In this document: piece after piece, positions 24,557-35,680 of the stretch
How the letters are laid out: the number at the start of each line of letters is the position of its first letter
How positions within the stretch are numbered: position 1 is the stretch's first letter
Source of the DNA: Acanthaster planci
Lineage: Eukaryota; Echinodermata; Asteroidea; Valvatida; Acanthasteridae
DNA length: 62,000 nt
Assembly: GCF_001949145.1 (NCBI RefSeq)
Contig: NW_019091366.1
Coordinates: forward strand, 1,080,029-1,142,028
Direction of reading: 5' to 3'
Made by a program: the position numbers and the translations under genes
Notes under the pieces: generated by a model
Database searches by the model: none
Seen by the model: only the letters and a program-made list of their open reading frames with translations
Told to the model about the DNA's origin: nothing

Positions 24557-27211
24557 TCACCTGGTATCCGTACATCTGTTTGTGCTGTCTTCACCTGTCA
24601 TCTTGCCCTGGATGTACGGGTTATACTGCTCTGGTATGCTCTTGAACAGGTTGATCTTCCTTCGGATCTGTTTGGGAGTGTCCTGGTAGTAGTTCTTGGG
24701 ATCTCTCGCCATGGCCTGTCCACAAAATGTTAGGACTATCAGTTTACAAAGAACACTACTGAATCTACCAAAGTCTGAGGCCTTGTCTGCTCTAGCCTGA
24801 AAGAAGACACGTACCAATGGAAGCCAATGGCTAGTGGCTGTGGCTACTTCCCGTTGATGCGTGTGTAAATACCAGCCGCAGCAAGTTGATTCAGACAAAG
24901 CTTATAATTTTTGTTCTTAGTACCCAACAAACTGAGGCACCAAGCCTCATAATGATGGTCACTGTAGGTATGAAGAGGGTCTAGTAAGGTGTCAAAACAC
25001 AGTCATAGCCCCCTCCTCAATGACTATTACCTATTACTTTACCATTCCAGACGGATCTCCAAACTCTCATGGGTGCATTCATGGTCACGTGCCAGCTGCT
25101 ATTTTTGTTTTGCTGTCTGCCAAGCGCACACGCGATCGTTCACGCAAGGAGTGAATACTGCTCATCCGAGCGACAGTTAAAAATACATGCGAAGTAGCAG
25201 AAAATTCAGGAACTGTCACCCGGGTGTACTGTGCACTTGTGGTGGCGCCAGCCTAGCAATGGTATGCACGCATTCTTGTGTGTAAATTAAATGTAAATTA
25301 TACGTTTATATATATAATCAATGTTTGAGTTTCAACCTTAGGAACAAAATAAAAAGTTTGTGGAAACAAATTAATGATGATGTTTTTATTTTCAGAGGTA
25401 ATTCAATGAAATATGTATGAGGTAAAATAAAACAAATATAACATGGTTTCTTTCGGTTGGACAGTCGATGTTAGTTCCCCAGGCAAAGCGAAGCCTCGGG
25501 AACTACATGTAGTTTGTCAACTCCCAATACCTCGGGGAGCTAACATCGACTGTCCAACCGAAAGAAACCATGTTATATGTGTATACTTTACATCCACGCT
25601 GTACATACATGCAGGGCAATTACCTTATAGTCTTCGCCATATTTCTCCATTAAACGTATGCAGTAATTCATCAGAGGCTGTGATATGCGGACAGACCTTC
25701 CCAGTGGAACATTAGCCATGTCCTCAAGAGCTAAATGAACAGACACAAAGCAAAATTTCACACATCTCCATGGCATTTTGTTGCCTGACACATTATGCCT
25801 TCTTTCATTCCGCTCAGAGCGGATACACTAACAAAAAAACTTGACTACGGCTTACAGCAACATTGGTGTCTACAAGAAGTAGATTCACATATAATTATGT
25901 CATTGTCAGCCACAATTAGGCACTTAAGCTGCAGTAAATGCAGGCAAAGTTCATGTCGAGACATCCGCAACTGACCTTGCAAAACAAAAATCTTGGACGG
26001 TTGGCTTGGCTCAGGTGTTTCTGTCTCAGTGTCTTCACCTGCTATTGGTTTGAGCTTGTCCTTTGTAGAGAAACAAATGCAGCCAGTGAGGTAAAATAAA
26101 CATCTTTAAAATGTACATCTAGCCACCAAGAACAACGTACGAAAAGTTGGCTCATTTCCAAATATTATTTGTCATTTAGTATTATAAGCTCCAATGAAAA
26201 AAACTAAGCTTGTAAATAAAAACAGTTCTATTTTATCAGTGAGTGAGAAACATACAGGAAACTATATGGACAGACATTTCAGTTTTAAAGCCATGTGTAC
26301 CTATTCTCCTGACAGAGTAGTAAATAAAAAGGACAATAATTTTTTTCCCACAGGATTATTCACCTTCATTTTGGGTATCGGTATCGTCTTGTTGGGGTTG
26401 ACAGACAATCCCATGTCAGCCAAATTCCTGGCCATACTCTTCCTCTTGTCCCAGGCTTCCTTCACAGGTTTACTAATCACAAGGGAGGCGTAATTTAAAT
26501 ACATTTGACAAAAACAAAAATAGCACAGAAGTTCACAACACTCGATTGTGTAATGAGTCACAAAGAGCCAGTGGCATACCAGTGGCCATTATGTCAACAT
26601 GCTAGATAGAGTGTCTGTGATTGGTTACTGAAAAAAGAATTAAGAAAGCCAATCTCTGATTGGTCAAGATGATCCATTTTGGGTGTAGGAGTATTAAAAA
26701 AACAGCCAAAGCTCCAATGTAAAGTTTTGCCAGTTCCTTTTTGGATGAATTTTGCTGATTGGATAATACCTTTATTGCATGAAAAGACAGAGTTTGGTTA
26801 AAAGTTACGGGGGAGTAAGTCTGTTAGACACTATTGGAGGTACTTCGCCCGACCATGTCCAAATGTTAAAAAAGGCGATTTGAACTTCAAATTGTAGGGT
26901 CCAAGTTACTCGGACTAACATAAACCCACATGCACAGGGTACGACATGACATGCATGGCCAACACTGGCAGTGCCAGTAGCACTGGTCATGCTGGTATAA
27001 ACTGGGCCTAGGCAACAACATTGCTAGCTAGGTCATGCATGTCATGTGTAGGTCACGTGCTTGACATGCTGGAATATCATGATTAAAACCCATTCATGAC
27101 CAGATGACATGATCAGATAGATAGTTACCAAGTAATTGTGGGCATCTTTTTGGACTTCTTCCATAGCCGACGTCGATTAACTCCGTAACAATACCTATTT
27201 CCTTTAGGCAT
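24557..27211 (-). CDS. NOP16: Nucleolar protein 16
   Basis: Five coding exons (27211-27129, 26472-26364, 26060-25976, 25730-25624, 24715-24557) join in frame to 180 aa; human NOP16 is 178. Residues 1-27 are the basic N-terminus (MPKGNRYCYGVNRRRLWKK). EAWDKRKSMARNLADMGLSV and the PNKTIPIPK that follows match the human block HAWDHAKSVRQNLAEMGL. The third exon is acidic and Thr-rich. MEKYGEDYKAMARDPKNYYQ and DTPKQIRRKIN form the highly conserved C-terminal domain. NOP16 acts in the nucleolus in 60S ribosomal subunit assembly. The gene starts 232 bp from HIGD2A on the opposite strand, so the two probably share a promoter. Intron 4 carries a near-perfect foldback element. Confidence 0.95.
25436..25578. 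mobile_element. Foldback MITE in NOP16 intron 4
   Basis: Two 45-bp arms (25436-25480 and 25534-25578) are reverse complements with a single mismatch and begin ATATAACATGGTTTC. The 53-bp spacer contains a second small palindrome, AACTACATGTAGTTT. The high arm identity suggests a recent insertion of a non-autonomous DNA element. No obvious target duplication longer than a few A/T bases is visible. Confidence 0.75.
26835..26890. repeat. Dispersed repeat fragment (also near 58221)
   Basis: GACCATGTCCAAATGTTA followed by an A/G-rich stretch and AGGCGATT recurs at about 58227-58256 as GACCAAGTCCAAATGTTA..AGGCGATT. It is a short piece of an interspersed repeat family, in NOP16 intron 1. Confidence 0.5.
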
Positions 27212-27443
27212 TCTTAGAATGAAATGGCACAGTACCTATACCACTTGCACTCACTAGTACTAACTCATCGATACACGCGTGCGCTGCGCTAACAAAATTT
27301 GCGTTATTTCAAGGCCTGTACGATACTTGCACGTCGACAATATGGCAGCATTAGCAGTGTATTTTATTGAGTAGCACCCGACTAAGCTAAATCTGCTAAA
27401 TTTGACCCTTGACCCCGAATTAGACACTTATTCAACTTTCAAG
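27212..27443. promoter_or_regulatory. NOP16-HIGD2A bidirectional promoter
   Basis: Only 232 bp separate the two start codons, which point away from each other. The interval includes a CpG-containing tract (CGATACACGCGTGCGCTGCGC) and no TATA box near either gene, as is usual for divergent housekeeping promoters. The transcription starts themselves are not visible. Confidence 0.7.
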
Positions 27444-28179
27444 ATGGCGCCCTCCACAACAGAAGTTATGAAACCGGCCGAAAAAACAGTTACTGACCCA
27501 AGTTTTCATCGATATCCAAGCTCTTCACCAACAGCGAATATCGGACAAATGCCCGTCGAGCTTGCTGACTGGGAACCGGTAACGCCACTTGGATTCAAGG
27601 AGAAATTCAAGAAGAAAGCTCTTGAGAATCCGTTTGTCCCAATCGGTAACGTTCGACATGTTCGACAGACATGATAGAGAGGGCTCTTACATTTGCAATA
27701 ATATTACAACAAAACAGATTGTTACCAGTACCACGTGTTTGTGTCAGATAAACTCAATACGTATTAATGAGTCTTGGCTAAATATTTCAAAATACAATGC
27801 AGTCGAACTTGGACATGTTGTTAGACTTAGTTGTGTGAAACGAAATTAAAATTAAATAATTTAAATACAGTACCAAATACTACCATTATCATCAAATGGT
27901 ATTAAAGGGGGAAAGTGGTTTCTGACTACTTTAATCTTTCCACCATTCTTTTCATAGTGCACCCTGAAGATGCTCAACTGTGTTGTGTTTCTTTCATCAG
28001 GTATATTTGCTACAACATGTGCACTGACCATTGGATTGGTCAGCTTCCGCAGAGGTCAGGTGCATAGGTCACAGATGATGATGCGCGCCCGAGTTGCAGC
28101 TCAGGCATTCACCATTGGAGCGGTGCTTGTTGGAGTAGCCCTGCAGACGAGAAAAAGCACCAAGTCCAAGAAGCCGTGA
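27444..28179 (+). CDS. HIGD2A: HIG1 domain family member 2A
   Basis: Two exons (27444-27645 and 28001-28179) join at CCAATCG|gtaacg and catcag|GTATA to give 126 aa; human HIGD2A is 106. Exon 1 gives a longer N-terminal tail and then GFKEKFKKKALENPFVPIG, the start of the HIG_1_N domain. Exon 2 gives the two membrane helices around SFRRGQVHRSQMMMRARVAA, with the conserved RxxxxxxQxxxRxRxxxQ pattern of the family. HIGD2A sits in the inner mitochondrial membrane and helps assemble respiratory complexes III and IV and supercomplexes. The ATG at 27444 is the first Met in a favourable context (AAGATGG). Human HIGD2A is also head to head with NOP16. Confidence 0.95.
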
Positions 28180-28792
28180 ATATGCTTCAGATTCTGAATT
28201 ATCAGGGTAAAGACCCAAGTTACTGGCAGCTGCTTGTTTGAAAGTGCCCTGATTTCTAGAAAGTAAAGGCAGCTTTACACAGATAACATTCATAAATAAG
28301 ACCAGCTTTCGTTGTTCTTAATTTTGAGTGGTATTACATGCAGTATCTTCAGCTGCAGTTTAACTAAACGGACATGAACATAGTTTTTCAAATTTCTTTT
28401 AATATGCACTGTGTGCATTTTTCAAATCCTGAAAAACATGATGCAGTGAGAATTGGTGGTGCCTGCAGCAGGCTGTAGAATGTAAAGACAAGGGAGTGAA
28501 ATTCTTGACCGTGTTAAGACCTGATGTTATGGAGTCTTGTAGTGTTTTATTTTAAAATATTTATAAGTGTGCATCCATGTGATAATAATAACATTATTGA
28601 ACATGAAATTGAGTCTCCTTTGTGATTCAGTTGCATTGTACTTTACAGAATCACTCAATCATTTAATGCCGAGGTTCAGTCTAAATTGACCATTTGTCAA
28701 CTATTTGTCACTGATTGAACTTGCCAATAGTTGGAACTAGTGTACATTTTCTCAAAATGACTGAATTGTTTAAACATAAAACAGACTGTAAG

Positions 28793-28798
28793 AATAAA
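28793..28798 (+). other. Candidate polyadenylation signal of HIGD2A
   Basis: AATAAA lies 614 bases after the HIGD2A stop codon. Another lies near 28945. Which is used cannot be told from sequence. Confidence 0.4.
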
Positions 28799-28985
28799 AA
28801 TAAGGTATCAAGTGAACAAGTCTGCATTTAAAGGTTTCCCCATACTTTCTTTCAAATGTTGTGAATTGAATATATGCATATCTTATTTTTGTTGTATGGT
28901 TTTGAAAACTTAAGTAGGAATAAGCCCTGTGTGAGTTGAATTTGAATAAAATCTAGTACACTATCTGATTGCACATAAACTTAAC

Positions 28986-29175
28986 AATTTGAATTGCCCA
29001 GACTAAAGACACCATTGCTATACCTTGTGATTTAGGGCAAACTTTTGCATAGCGATCATCATCTCATCTATTGAAAACAGTGTATTGGTGCAAGGTGTCT
29101 CTGATATAGCTAAGCAAAACTTGCTCTGAATCACAAGATATGGCAATGGTGTCTTTAGCATGGAGAATTCAAATT
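28986..29175. mobile_element. Foldback MITE-like element, 190 bp
   Basis: The left end reads AATTTGAATTG and then CTAAAGACACCATTGC. The right end is the inverse (GCAATGGTGTCTTTAGC..AATTCAAATT), with arms of about 60 bp carrying several mismatches. The loop of about 70 bp shows no coding capacity. It is probably an older non-autonomous DNA transposon. Confidence 0.65.
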
Positions 29176-30689
29176 ATGTTCAGAAGAATTTTTTTAACTC
29201 AGTGCACCAGATTTTATTCTAATTTAAATCGCAAAAGGCTTATTGGTTTGAATCATGAAAGCGAACATTGTGGTACTAACCTCATGACCTGGACCCTGGG
29301 TACTTTAGGGCACTGGATTTTGCCTGTTGGGATGAGCAACTATAGTGAATTAGCAACAGCAAACCTGCACTCAAAACAGGTAAAGCCCTATCCCATTTTT
29401 ATCAAAGAATCACCTGAACACAAGACCGTTTTCACTAACTTTTAAATCATGGACCCTGTAAGGTTTTAATCAATTCAATAACCTATACACATCCACTGCT
29501 CACTCCCCCCCCCAACCCAAACACAAAATTGAATTTTTTAAGAAGTAAAAAGCCTGTGAATCATCCATCTACAACAAACGAGTCTTGAGGCATATTTTAA
29601 AGTGCTGGACAGTTTATTCCTTTTTACTGTATCCATTAACGTATATTTTGGTGGCTTGGCCTACAGTCACACAGTATACTTGGCCTTAAGGTGTCAAAGC
29701 AATACATTTTTACATGTTCTGATTTGTACCACATGTATAAAATTTGTTTACATGACATAGTGCTTTTGCTCACATAATACAAACACATGTAAAAGTAGTC
29801 TCACATTATTTCATAGACTTGGAGTAAGACTAAAGAGGAGAGTATGGGTCCGGTTGACAGTGTCTGCAGGGATCTCTTAGAATAAGGCTTGTACAGCTTA
29901 AGGGGTAAAGTGCATTGAAATGTGACTGCATATAAGTGTGTGCACAATGCACTGCTATTCCTGAAACTCTCAGAGGAAAGACGAATAAGTGCATTTAAAA
30001 CTGACATATATATCTCAATTCCAAAACACCTACGGGTATTTACAAATAAATCAATCTCTCATGAAATTCTGAATAAATGTTCACACATTATTCGGGAAAA
30101 CCCCTAAAAAGTAGGAACTGTAGGAAAAAGCAGCTATGACACACTTAAAATCTTTCCTAATACTTTTGCAATTGATAAAAAATGCTCTAGAATAGTTAAG
30201 GGGGTATGAATTGGATAACCCTGTATACATGTACAAGACTGGGTCTGTAAGAGCATAGAGCTACTCTATGGTAAGACTTAGATGTTACAAAACATTGCTT
30301 CTCTGTTTGGTACATCACAAAAATCGTGAACGGCCAACCATAGAGAACGTACATATGTAAATGAAATTAGTTCTTTCATTTGACCAACGACATAAGATTA
30401 GCACCTCTTACCACCATGTTGGCACATTTCATTTGATTCACTGCACCTGCTATGTTGACAATAAAAATGTGAAGTTTTGAAACACTGGAAAGACCAGTTT
30501 GGGAGGATGTATGGTGTATATGAGACAGTGGTTGAAAGATAAACCACCACATGAGCTTCAATGTGTAGCATGTCAACAAAATATTGGGAGACAGCTACAT
30601 TTCCAATATATTTGGTCATAAAAAAGAAAAAAAATTCCACAAGTAGAAACTGAAATCTTCATAGTTAACACTTTCATCTGTATTGAAGT

Positions 30690-30972
30690 GTCACATTAGC
30701 CAATTTCAACGCTGTTTCTTGCCTTGTTTCTTGTTCGCCTGTGGAATTCCTTAGATGGTGATACTTGTGCAGCTGATAGCATGCATACCTTTAAGTCTAA
30801 GGCCAACATGTATCTTATATCCATTTGACTTATTCACTTGTTTCCTGTTCTTTTTTTGTTGTTGTCTTGTCCTTGTCGACGCTTTAGGTGTTTAGGGGTT
30901 GATTGTAGCAACTTCTGGTCTTTCCACTTTTCCTTTTCACCTAATGTATCTAGTTTAATAATAATAATAATA
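30690..30972 (+). mobile_element. Degraded LINE 3' end with (TAA)n tail
   Basis: One frame reads LFLVRLWNSLDGDTCAADSM and then HTFKSKANMYL before a stop. This is the typical end of a LINE reverse-transcriptase ORF (V-x-LWNSLP...SFKxxLxxYL). About 125 bases after that stop the sequence ends in TAATAATAATAATA, the simple-repeat tail of Jockey/CR1-type elements. The rest of the ORF is absent, so this is a 5'-truncated copy. Confidence 0.55.
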
Positions 30973-31465
30973 TTGACGACTTTCTTTGAGCCGCAAAAGT
31001 TGACAGAAAAAGTCACAATTCTGTGTGACCAAAAACAAATGACTCATCAGCAGCACCTCTGTTCAAGTCTAGTGTGTTCCTACCATCACATTCATTTACA
31101 GCATTCTATCATGTTTTCGACTCTTAACATTTTTTAAACATCAATACAAATTTTAAAAAATCACACTTAAACAACTTGAGTCTTTTGCACGTGACTTCAA
31201 GATCAGAACTGCCCTCTAGACAAAGCCCACCACTCTTTACGGCCAACTAAAACATTGGTAATTGTAAACTAAAATTCAGATCTGAACTTCAGAAGTACTA
31301 TCAATAAAATTGATAATGGAATAGAACTTATACTGTCACTTTTACTGGCTTTAGAGTACGTTCAACAAATCTGGACATCAATACCCAAGTAAAGTATTAG
31401 TGGCAGGGCTTGGACTCCCCAACTGACTGACACACCTGCCCGTGCAGTTTGAACCTGGGAAGTGT

Positions 31466-31627
31466 GAACTGTATGTTTTCAATTAGGTTTGTTTGATTGT
31501 TTTCTGCCAGTTGTTGTTTGAACTGTATGTTTTCAATTAGGTTGGTTTGATTGTTTTCTGCCAGTTGTTGTTTGAACTGTATGTTTTCAATTAGGTTAGT
31601 TTGATTATTTTCTGCCAGTTGTTGTTT
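31466..31627. repeat. Minisatellite, 3 copies of 54 bp
   Basis: The unit starting GAACTGTATGTTTTCAATTA occurs three times at exactly 54-bp spacing (31466, 31520, 31574) with one to three substitutions. Because 54 is a multiple of three, a minus-strand frame reads an 18-residue repeat containing QLAENNQTNLIENIQF, but no gene structure supports translation. Confidence 0.9.
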
Positions 31628-32476
31628 TCTGGAAGAATAAAAATGCAATAGATGTACATGCACATGTAACCATGTACTAAGGCTTGGCTAATGGTGGGTA
31701 ATTTGAGGTACATGCAACGTCCACCTGGACTTAAACCATTGAGCAAGGACCATAGTCTTTCAACATTTTATCTGCGGTATTTAGCTTTTATCTAAAAGGT
31801 ACAGCTAGCAACGATGCACGGCTTAAGTTATGTTCACATTTGACGTTGAAACTCTGAAACAGAAATCCGCATCTGAGTGCCAATGGAACAAAAATTTAAA
31901 TACAAAAACCTCAAAATATACAAAAATGCACTAACTGAACTTCACGGAAGAACAAAATGTACACAGAAAGATGCTAAGATGTTGACAGCACTTGTGAATA
32001 TTTTACCTATTGCAAGCATCTATTCAAGAATTAAGACACCTGCTCTAACTCACACCTACCATCAAAGTCTTCAGTTCTATGGTGAATTCTAAGTCTGCAT
32101 GACTTCATACCAGTCAAGCAAGTAGGATTAAACGTGGACGCCACTCTTCACCACAGGATGAAAATTTAGCTGTGCAGCAGAGCAGGCAGAGAAGGGCATG
32201 TTTTGCAAAACCCGAGGGATACTCTCTCAAGAACACAAACTCCAAATCTTAAATCTTCCCATTTCTACATAGATTTAACGATCAGAGGCCGATAAGGTCA
32301 TCACTTCTTTAATGGAAATTAAAATGTGACACACGTTATGTAAACCAAAATATGCAGAAGAGTTTAACATTTCTTGGCATGGTGACAAAACATTATTAGG
32401 GCTGTGTATTGTTTTAGCAGGAAAAACAGCACTCTCACAACCCTCTTAGAGAACACAGAGTTAGAATGCTCGGGGA

Positions 32477-34382
32477 TCAGTCTCTGCTCAGCGAAACCAT
32501 TAGATCCATGATCTGCTGAATGTTGTCACTACCTGCATTTAGTACTGTTTGCGTCTCCACCACGTGAACTTCGCGCTCCTGAGATGGGACGGACGGAGTG
32601 AGTGCTGAGATGAAATCAGCTCCTCTCTTGGCTGCTGCTTGATCCTGATGAAAAGAACAGCAAATTTTGAGTCACTTAAATGCTGTGTTGGTTTTGTGAA
32701 TGGGGCAGTCATTTTGATAGTGTGGTCTCCACTGTCAATGTCTGTACAACATAAGGTGAAATTATTGTGGTGTCAGAAGTGGGATACTCCTGGATGCACA
32801 ATTGACCAGACCTTACCTGTTTATTGGCAATGAGCACCAGGGGTACATTTTTCAGCCTTTCATCCGCTAGCAGCTTGTGGAGTTCCTCCTTGGCCTCTGG
32901 GAAGCGTGCCTGGTCCACTGCATCCACAACAAACACCAAGACGTCTGTGCCCTTGACAAAGTTTTCCCAGTAGGAACGCACACTCTGTTGGCCACCGACT
33001 GTAAAAGAAAAGGGAGCAGTTTAGAGGAAAGGTAGGGCAAAACGCAACACAAAAACATGTACGTCATCTCTAGTAAGCAGGGGGTCGTGGGTTCGAGTCC
33101 CACCTGAGTACCCATGTGGTTTTTTTATAAGCCTTCGGGGGCATACACTGAGCATACAGTGTTAAAATATACATGTCAGGCAGGGCAAAAATCCAGAACT
33201 ATGTCATCTCTAGTTTTATTTGTGATAAAAACGTTCTTTCACAAGTCATGTAATCAAAGATTCTCAAGAAGAAATTTAAGCCCAAAGTTCATGCTGTTCA
33301 TGCCTACCTTCCCATATGTTGAGTGTCACATTCTGCGTCTGTACACACATCACGTTGAAGCCTTCTGTGGGATCTGGAGGCCCGGTGTGTTCAGAATGTG
33401 TCAGACAGCGTAGCAGGCTACTCTTACCAGAGTTATCAAGACCCAGGACCAGAATGCGCTTCTCAGGCAGATCCTGAGGCTACAGAGCATGAAACCAAAG
33501 GAGGAAACTCTTGTCAAACTTCTGTTGCATGGATTCTTTGGTTTTTCCTTGAAAATTTGGTCGATTAGTTGATCTGTCAGTAGATGCACACAACACAACT
33601 CAGAAACTGTCCCTAAATTTGGAGAAGTCCCTTTATTTGGAGATAAACACTAGTCCCCTAAAAGAGAGAATGTTTCCTTAAATGGGGACATTGTTTTCCC
33701 AAGTTGTCTTGGTCAAAAATATTTTGAAATATCATTGAAGCCCCAACCCTTTGACGTTGGCATTTAGGGAAACCAGTAGGTGGTGATAAAGGTTTTTTGT
33801 AAGTCTTTGGAATTTTTGAGAACCATTTTCACCTTACTATACGTAATTAATATTGTGGAGTGTTAGAATGACGATCCCATCCAAAATCAAACAAGGGGAA
33901 TACTAACGCTCCACTTGGTGGAGCTAGTGCTGTGCTATCGTGCCAGACACAGATATACTCTCTGTCAAATGTGCCTTAGTTACCATGGTAACAATGAATG
34001 TAAATTTTAAAAAATGCAACTGGGGTAGGTAACACATTATTTATTTTCAAACCCAGCATGCAATGTCACTGCATTCATGTTTAACTTTATATAACGTCAT
34101 GTTCATTTTATTTTACAAATACAATGATGATTGACAATGCATGATTACTTCGCCGCGTGATGGCGCCCTCTTCATCCTCCAGCTGCATAGGATGCGGGTA
34201 AGAAAACCTACCGTTTGCGCTTCCTCCTGAATGGCCATATCACGGCTTTGGCCTTCTATTGACTTTCTTCTGTGTCTGAGGACAGCGTACACCACACCTG
34301 CGACCACAGCCCCAGACCCAATGAAAAGTAGAGCCCTTTTCCCCAAACTCAAGTCATTCAACCAATTCAGTCTATCCGCCAT
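32477..34382 (-). CDS. ARL10: ADP-ribosylation factor-like GTPase 10
   Basis: Four exons (34382-34212, 33479-33308, 32998-32817, 32644-32477) join in frame to 230 aa; human ARL10 is 244. There is no myristoylated Gly2. Instead the N-terminus carries a membrane helix (RALLFIGSGAVVAGVVYAVL) followed by RHRRK. The GTPase core has the P-loop GLDNSGKSS, a switch I Thr in DPTEGFN, the G3 motif WEVGGQ and the G4 motif NKQD formed across the last splice junction. SYWENFVKGTDVLVFVVDAV and EELHKLLAD match human ARL10 almost block for block. The G3 Asp is Glu, as in human ARL10 (LEIGG). The C-terminal 56 residues diverge and lack a clear G5 motif. Vertebrate ARL10 is reported on mitochondria, but its role is poorly known. 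It is convergent with HIGD2A. Confidence 0.92.
33066..33120 (+). repeat. tRNA/SINE-like fragment in ARL10 intron 2
   Basis: GGGTTCGAGTCCCACC is a perfect pol III B box with its T-arm, followed by a T run. No matching A box or acceptor stem is present upstream, so this is a truncated tRNA-derived SINE and not a tRNA gene. Confidence 0.45.
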
Positions 34383-35670
34383 GTTATGTCTATTGAGTCT
34401 TGTTTCCTTTCTCCAGAACATTATTTTTCAAAGCTACCGACGCTGCTGCGAACCAGACTATTATTGAATTCGTGGACAACTAATACGGAGGCTTGGAAGG
34501 CACCCAATTTTTGCAAAAGTGTAAAGCCAGGAAAATTGACTTTTTTTGGCAGGGATGACAAAAAGCAGGTTTAAATTCAAACAACCTTCAAATACATAGC
34601 CTCAGATCCGATGCTTGAACAATATTCAGTTGGTGAAAAAATTAATGAAAGCAGGCAAATTTGAAGTGCTGCCAGAAGTCCGTTTTTAAAATTCATTTTG
34701 TTAATTAACCATTCTTGATTATTATTGACTATCTCACTGCTTAACTAATTGTACTTTCACATGATTTTGATTTTGTTTGAAAGATTCCTCAATCAGTGAT
34801 CATTACGCATATAATAATGGTATTTGAATTCCTCCATGGAAAGGACTGAATGATTTGTCATTTGTGGAGCACTAGTGAGTAAATTAAATGAGTTTTAATG
34901 TTAAAATAATGATTATCGTTGGTCAATTTTTATGTTTTTGGATGAAAGTTTAATCAAACTTTTTATGTTGTGCCATTTTATACTGTCAAGGAGATTAGAA
35001 AGAATTATTTAAACTCAGATTTTTGTTAATTTTTTTTCATTTTCCAAGCTTTTTAAAATACTGTTTTATTTTCTTATTATTCCTACGGAACCCATATGAG
35101 ATCATTATACAGATGGAATGAATCACCCAGTATGTACATGTACAGTCTTTGTTCTTCTTTGTTGTCCATAACTGATAACACAACAAGATAATTTGTGAAG
35201 TCCCAAGGACAATTTGTAGTGTTACACTGTATACGAAAAGCCCACCACTGAGTTCTATGAACTTTGAATGAGTACATTTTCAAATGTAAACATTTTGAAG
35301 ACGTGAAGAATATATTTTTTCAAGTGGGTTTTTATGAGAAATTTCGTTCTACAATTTTTTTTTAAGTTTCTTTTCGTAAGATCTATTTCTTTAGAAATTT
35401 TGTTTCTATTTTGGGGGAAAATCGTTTTCACGAGACATAAATACGATCGATAATATTGTGACGTGACTCGACAGAGGGCGCTAGTCACTAGGCACGGTGC
35501 AAAGTTACAGATGGCGCTCTGCCCAGTAACAGAGGCAGACGTTAGGCGCGCATAGCTAGCTGTGTGTTAAGCGAGCGCGGCGCATAGGCTCCGCCTTGTA
35601 CGTTGAGCGATAGGGCAGCAAAAGTCACTGCTTCATCACGTGGGCGCGGGCGTGGTCACAGCAGCGCAAA
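34383..35670. other. Intergenic region between divergent ARL10 and the 333-aa gene
   Basis: The first part should contain the ARL10 5' UTR and promoter. Most of 34560-35450 is strongly AT-rich without exons. From about 35460 the base composition changes sharply to CpG-rich DNA leading into the TATA promoter. Confidence 0.5.
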
Positions 35671-35673
35671 GGC

Positions 35674-35680
35674 TATAAAA
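35674..35680 (+). promoter_or_regulatory. TATA box of the 333-aa gene
   Basis: TATAAAA sits in a CpG-rich context (GCGCAAAGGC upstream, GGCGCGCGC downstream). Transcription would start about 30 bases later, near 35704-35711, in a stretch of TAGGCTAGC-type repeats. A noncoding first exon can then run to the strong donor TTTGAG|gtaagg at 35772, which pairs with an acceptor (tttgttag) at 37585 before the coding exon. No other gene here has such a clear TATA box. Confidence 0.65.

Larger units (their letters stand above)
28180..32476. other. 4.3 kb intergenic: HIGD2A and ARL10 3' regions with repeats
   Basis: No host gene exon was found. The stretch contains the HIGD2A 3' UTR (AATAAA at 28793-28798), a foldback element (28986-29175), a degraded LINE 3' end (about 30690-30972) and a 54-bp minisatellite (31466-31627). 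The rest is AT-rich and unremarkable. Confidence 0.5.

Noticed and set aside
31397-31663. Minus-strand frame with an 18-residue repeat
   Set aside because: It arises from a 54-bp minisatellite whose period is divisible by three. There is no gene structure around it.
33066-33120. Possible tRNA gene on the plus strand
   Set aside because: Only a T-arm/B box is present; there is no A box or acceptor stem.
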